From the NCBI RefSeq assembly GCF_002878395.1, contig NC_061118.1, forward strand, positions 132,342,286-132,406,285: a stretch of 64,000 nt of DNA, written 5' to 3'. The notes beneath the pieces are model-generated. The model did not search any database, was not told where the DNA came from, and worked only from the letters and a program-made list of their open reading frames with translations. The translations under genes and the position numbers were made by a program. The DNA is from Capsicum annuum. Taxonomy: Eukaryota > Streptophyta > Magnoliopsida > Solanales > Solanaceae. This document shows, in pieces, positions 62,680-64,000 of the stretch; position 1 is the stretch's first letter; every line of letters begins with the position of its first letter.

Positions 62680-62940
62680 GGCACCTTGTAGGGTTTTCTC
62701 CAACAAGCCTCTCTCATTTTTTTTTCTCAACTCATCATTGTCTTATGGTGTTCGTGAGGGTTTTTCACCAATAAGACTACTTTTCATTTCTCTCAACTCA
62801 CAGTCGTCTTACAGTGCCCGTGGGGGTTTCACTGATAAGACTCTCTTTTTTTTATCATTCTGAACTTATCATTATCTTACGGTGCCCGTGAGGGTTTTCA
62901 CCAATAAGACTCTCTCATTTTTATTTTTCTCCTGATTCCT
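62680..62940. repeat. ~60 bp tandem repeat in the 5' LTR
   Basis: Counterpart of 53,365-53,640, with units carrying ttacggtgcccgtgagggtt and caccaataagactctctcat. Confidence 0.85.
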
Positions 62941-64000
62941 TATGCTGAGGAAAATGAGTAGTTCCCAAAATATGTCATCATATCCATTGCATGCTAATAC
63001 TTAACATTTTCAAATATTGATCTGAAGGTCTTTCTTTGGTTGTAACTTGACTTTTGTATAAGGTTTAGAAAGAACGGATGACATGAAGCCCAAACGACAC
63101 TTGAAGTAGTGTAAGAATTACAACTTCTGGAATCGACTCAAACAATGAGGATTTTAACTAATGTCCAATTTCTTTTGGCTGGGTGACTCTAAATTGTTCA
63201 TTTGATTGGACCGAGTCCAGAGTTAGGAAGCCTACATATCTCACCCCTGAGAGAGGAGAATCAGGTCTCACGTAGTTTCAAAAACTTATTCTTTTGCTTG
63301 ATTTGGATTTTTTTTCTTTTTTTATTGACTCATTTCTCTTTGGGATAGCAGAATGAAATGCCTCCGGCATATCAATCCTTGAAAATGCAAGTGCATATCA
63401 CGCAATGTGAAAGTGAAAGATGGAGATCATTCATGATATTCTTACAGCACTAACTTTAACTGTATTTGTACATCACTACTCTTGCACTTTGTTCAACATA
63501 CAACTCAACTTTTGTTGTACATTTCTCATGCTAAATGACTCATGATTTTGTGGAGCTGATTTTCCTTCTGTTCCTTTTGACACAGGATCGCACATTCATT
63601 ATTTATCTAATTGAGATATGTCTTTCAATTGATGACCAATATATTCTTGTGATTCTCAAAATAATTGCCTTGATTTTTAAAGAAGGCTTCAAATTGATCA
63701 TCAAATGCCTCAACACTCTATCTATTTTCTTAGATACTCTCTTTCTCTAACTTTATCCCTCTGATTCAATGTTTCATGATTAAGCTAGATTTTAAGATCT
63801 GGCTGAAAATTCTGCAAGCCCGTCATATTACTAAAATCAACATAAATTGTATTGTATAAAGTAGACAAACAACTTAAAATAAGACAAAAGTCAAAAGGGA
63901 CACTATATTTTGCTAAAAAGAAAGATAGAAAGGTTTAAACATAAATGACAAAGACATAAATCAAGATGGATTCCGAATTACAACCGTAAAAAAATTCAGA

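Larger units (their letters stand above)
48345..64000 (-). mobile_element. Ogre/Tat-like Gypsy retrotransposon with giant LTRs, partial, no pol
   Basis: Sequence from 48,345 to about 54,905 is repeated, in the same order and orientation, from 58,370 to the window end. The two copies flank a ~3.3 kb interior that contains a primer-binding-site-like sequence (58217-58234) beside the right copy and a decayed gag on the minus strand. This makes the copies LTRs of roughly 6 kb or more, as known for Ogre elements. Gag lies almost directly against the left LTR, so protease, reverse transcriptase and integrase are missing. The left LTR lacks its outer ~130 bases, and no target duplication can be tested because the right end is outside the window. 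Confidence 0.75.
58239..64000 (-). repeat. 5' LTR of the Ogre-like element, cut by the window edge
   Basis: Begins (plus strand) tatcacaccccctttttttacc, that is TG mutated to TA, beside the primer binding site, and runs at least 5.76 kb to the window end. Its parallel with 48,345-54,905 is clear throughout, with scattered substitutions and indels. Confidence 0.72.

Noticed and set aside
1..64000. tRNA or rRNA genes
   Set aside because: No cloverleaf-like sequence with the A and B boxes and no rRNA-like stretch was noticed by eye; a tRNA scan was not possible. The TGGTATCAGAGC at 19320 is a primer binding site and not a tRNA gene.

Overview
This is a 64 kb piece of an AT-rich plant nuclear genome, almost certainly a dicot and most probably Solanaceae. 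The pointers to Solanaceae are the style of the Stowaway-like, Del/Tekay-like and Ogre/Tat-like repeats; I could not run a search to confirm it. Genes are sparse. Only two loci look like intact host genes, and nearly everything else is transposable elements, their relics, or AT-rich sequence in which I see no gene.

Layout. 1-2,000: a microsatellite and two ~265 bp Stowaway-like MITEs. 2,029-6,633: a complete but dead Mutator-like element (MULE) with ~130 bp terminal inverted repeats and a 9 bp target duplication; it holds a broken transposase (+) and a broken GRF zinc-finger gene (-). 9,170-23,886: a nest in which a MITE holds a second MITE, which holds a ~14.2 kb Sirevirus-like Copia retrotransposon (minus strand, duplication GTATA), which holds a Gypsy element (plus strand, 15,813-21,957) and probably a ~640 bp solo LTR. 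26,690-33,020: an intact CHY/RING-H2 E3 ubiquitin ligase gene (+), 11 coding exons, 311 aa, with a long 5' leader intron that carries tandem duplications. 33,256-33,390: a short BAHD acyltransferase relic. 35,238-37,480: an intact FLZ (FCS-like zinc finger) gene (-), 404 aa, convergent with the ligase. 37,560-40,860: degenerate AT-rich repeats and two Helitron-like 3' termini pointing outwards. 45,035-48,022: an RPA1-like OB-fold exon split by a 2,680 bp Gypsy solo LTR (duplication CTAAT). 48,345-64,000: a minus-strand Ogre/Tat-like Gypsy element with LTRs of about 6 kb, each containing a 40 bp minisatellite, a decayed gag and no visible pol; it runs off the right edge.

How the genes work together. 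The two host genes are neighbours but not an operon. The ligase is of the CHYR1/RZPF34/MIEL1 type, linked in plants to ABA, drought and MYB turnover. FLZ proteins are adaptors of the SnRK1 energy-sensing kinase. Both families touch stress/ABA signalling, but their adjacency is not evidence of a joint function. I found no convincing undescribed system. The most unusual material is the four-level nest, the GRF gene inside the MULE, the facing Helitron ends and the fast-changing minisatellite inside the giant LTRs.
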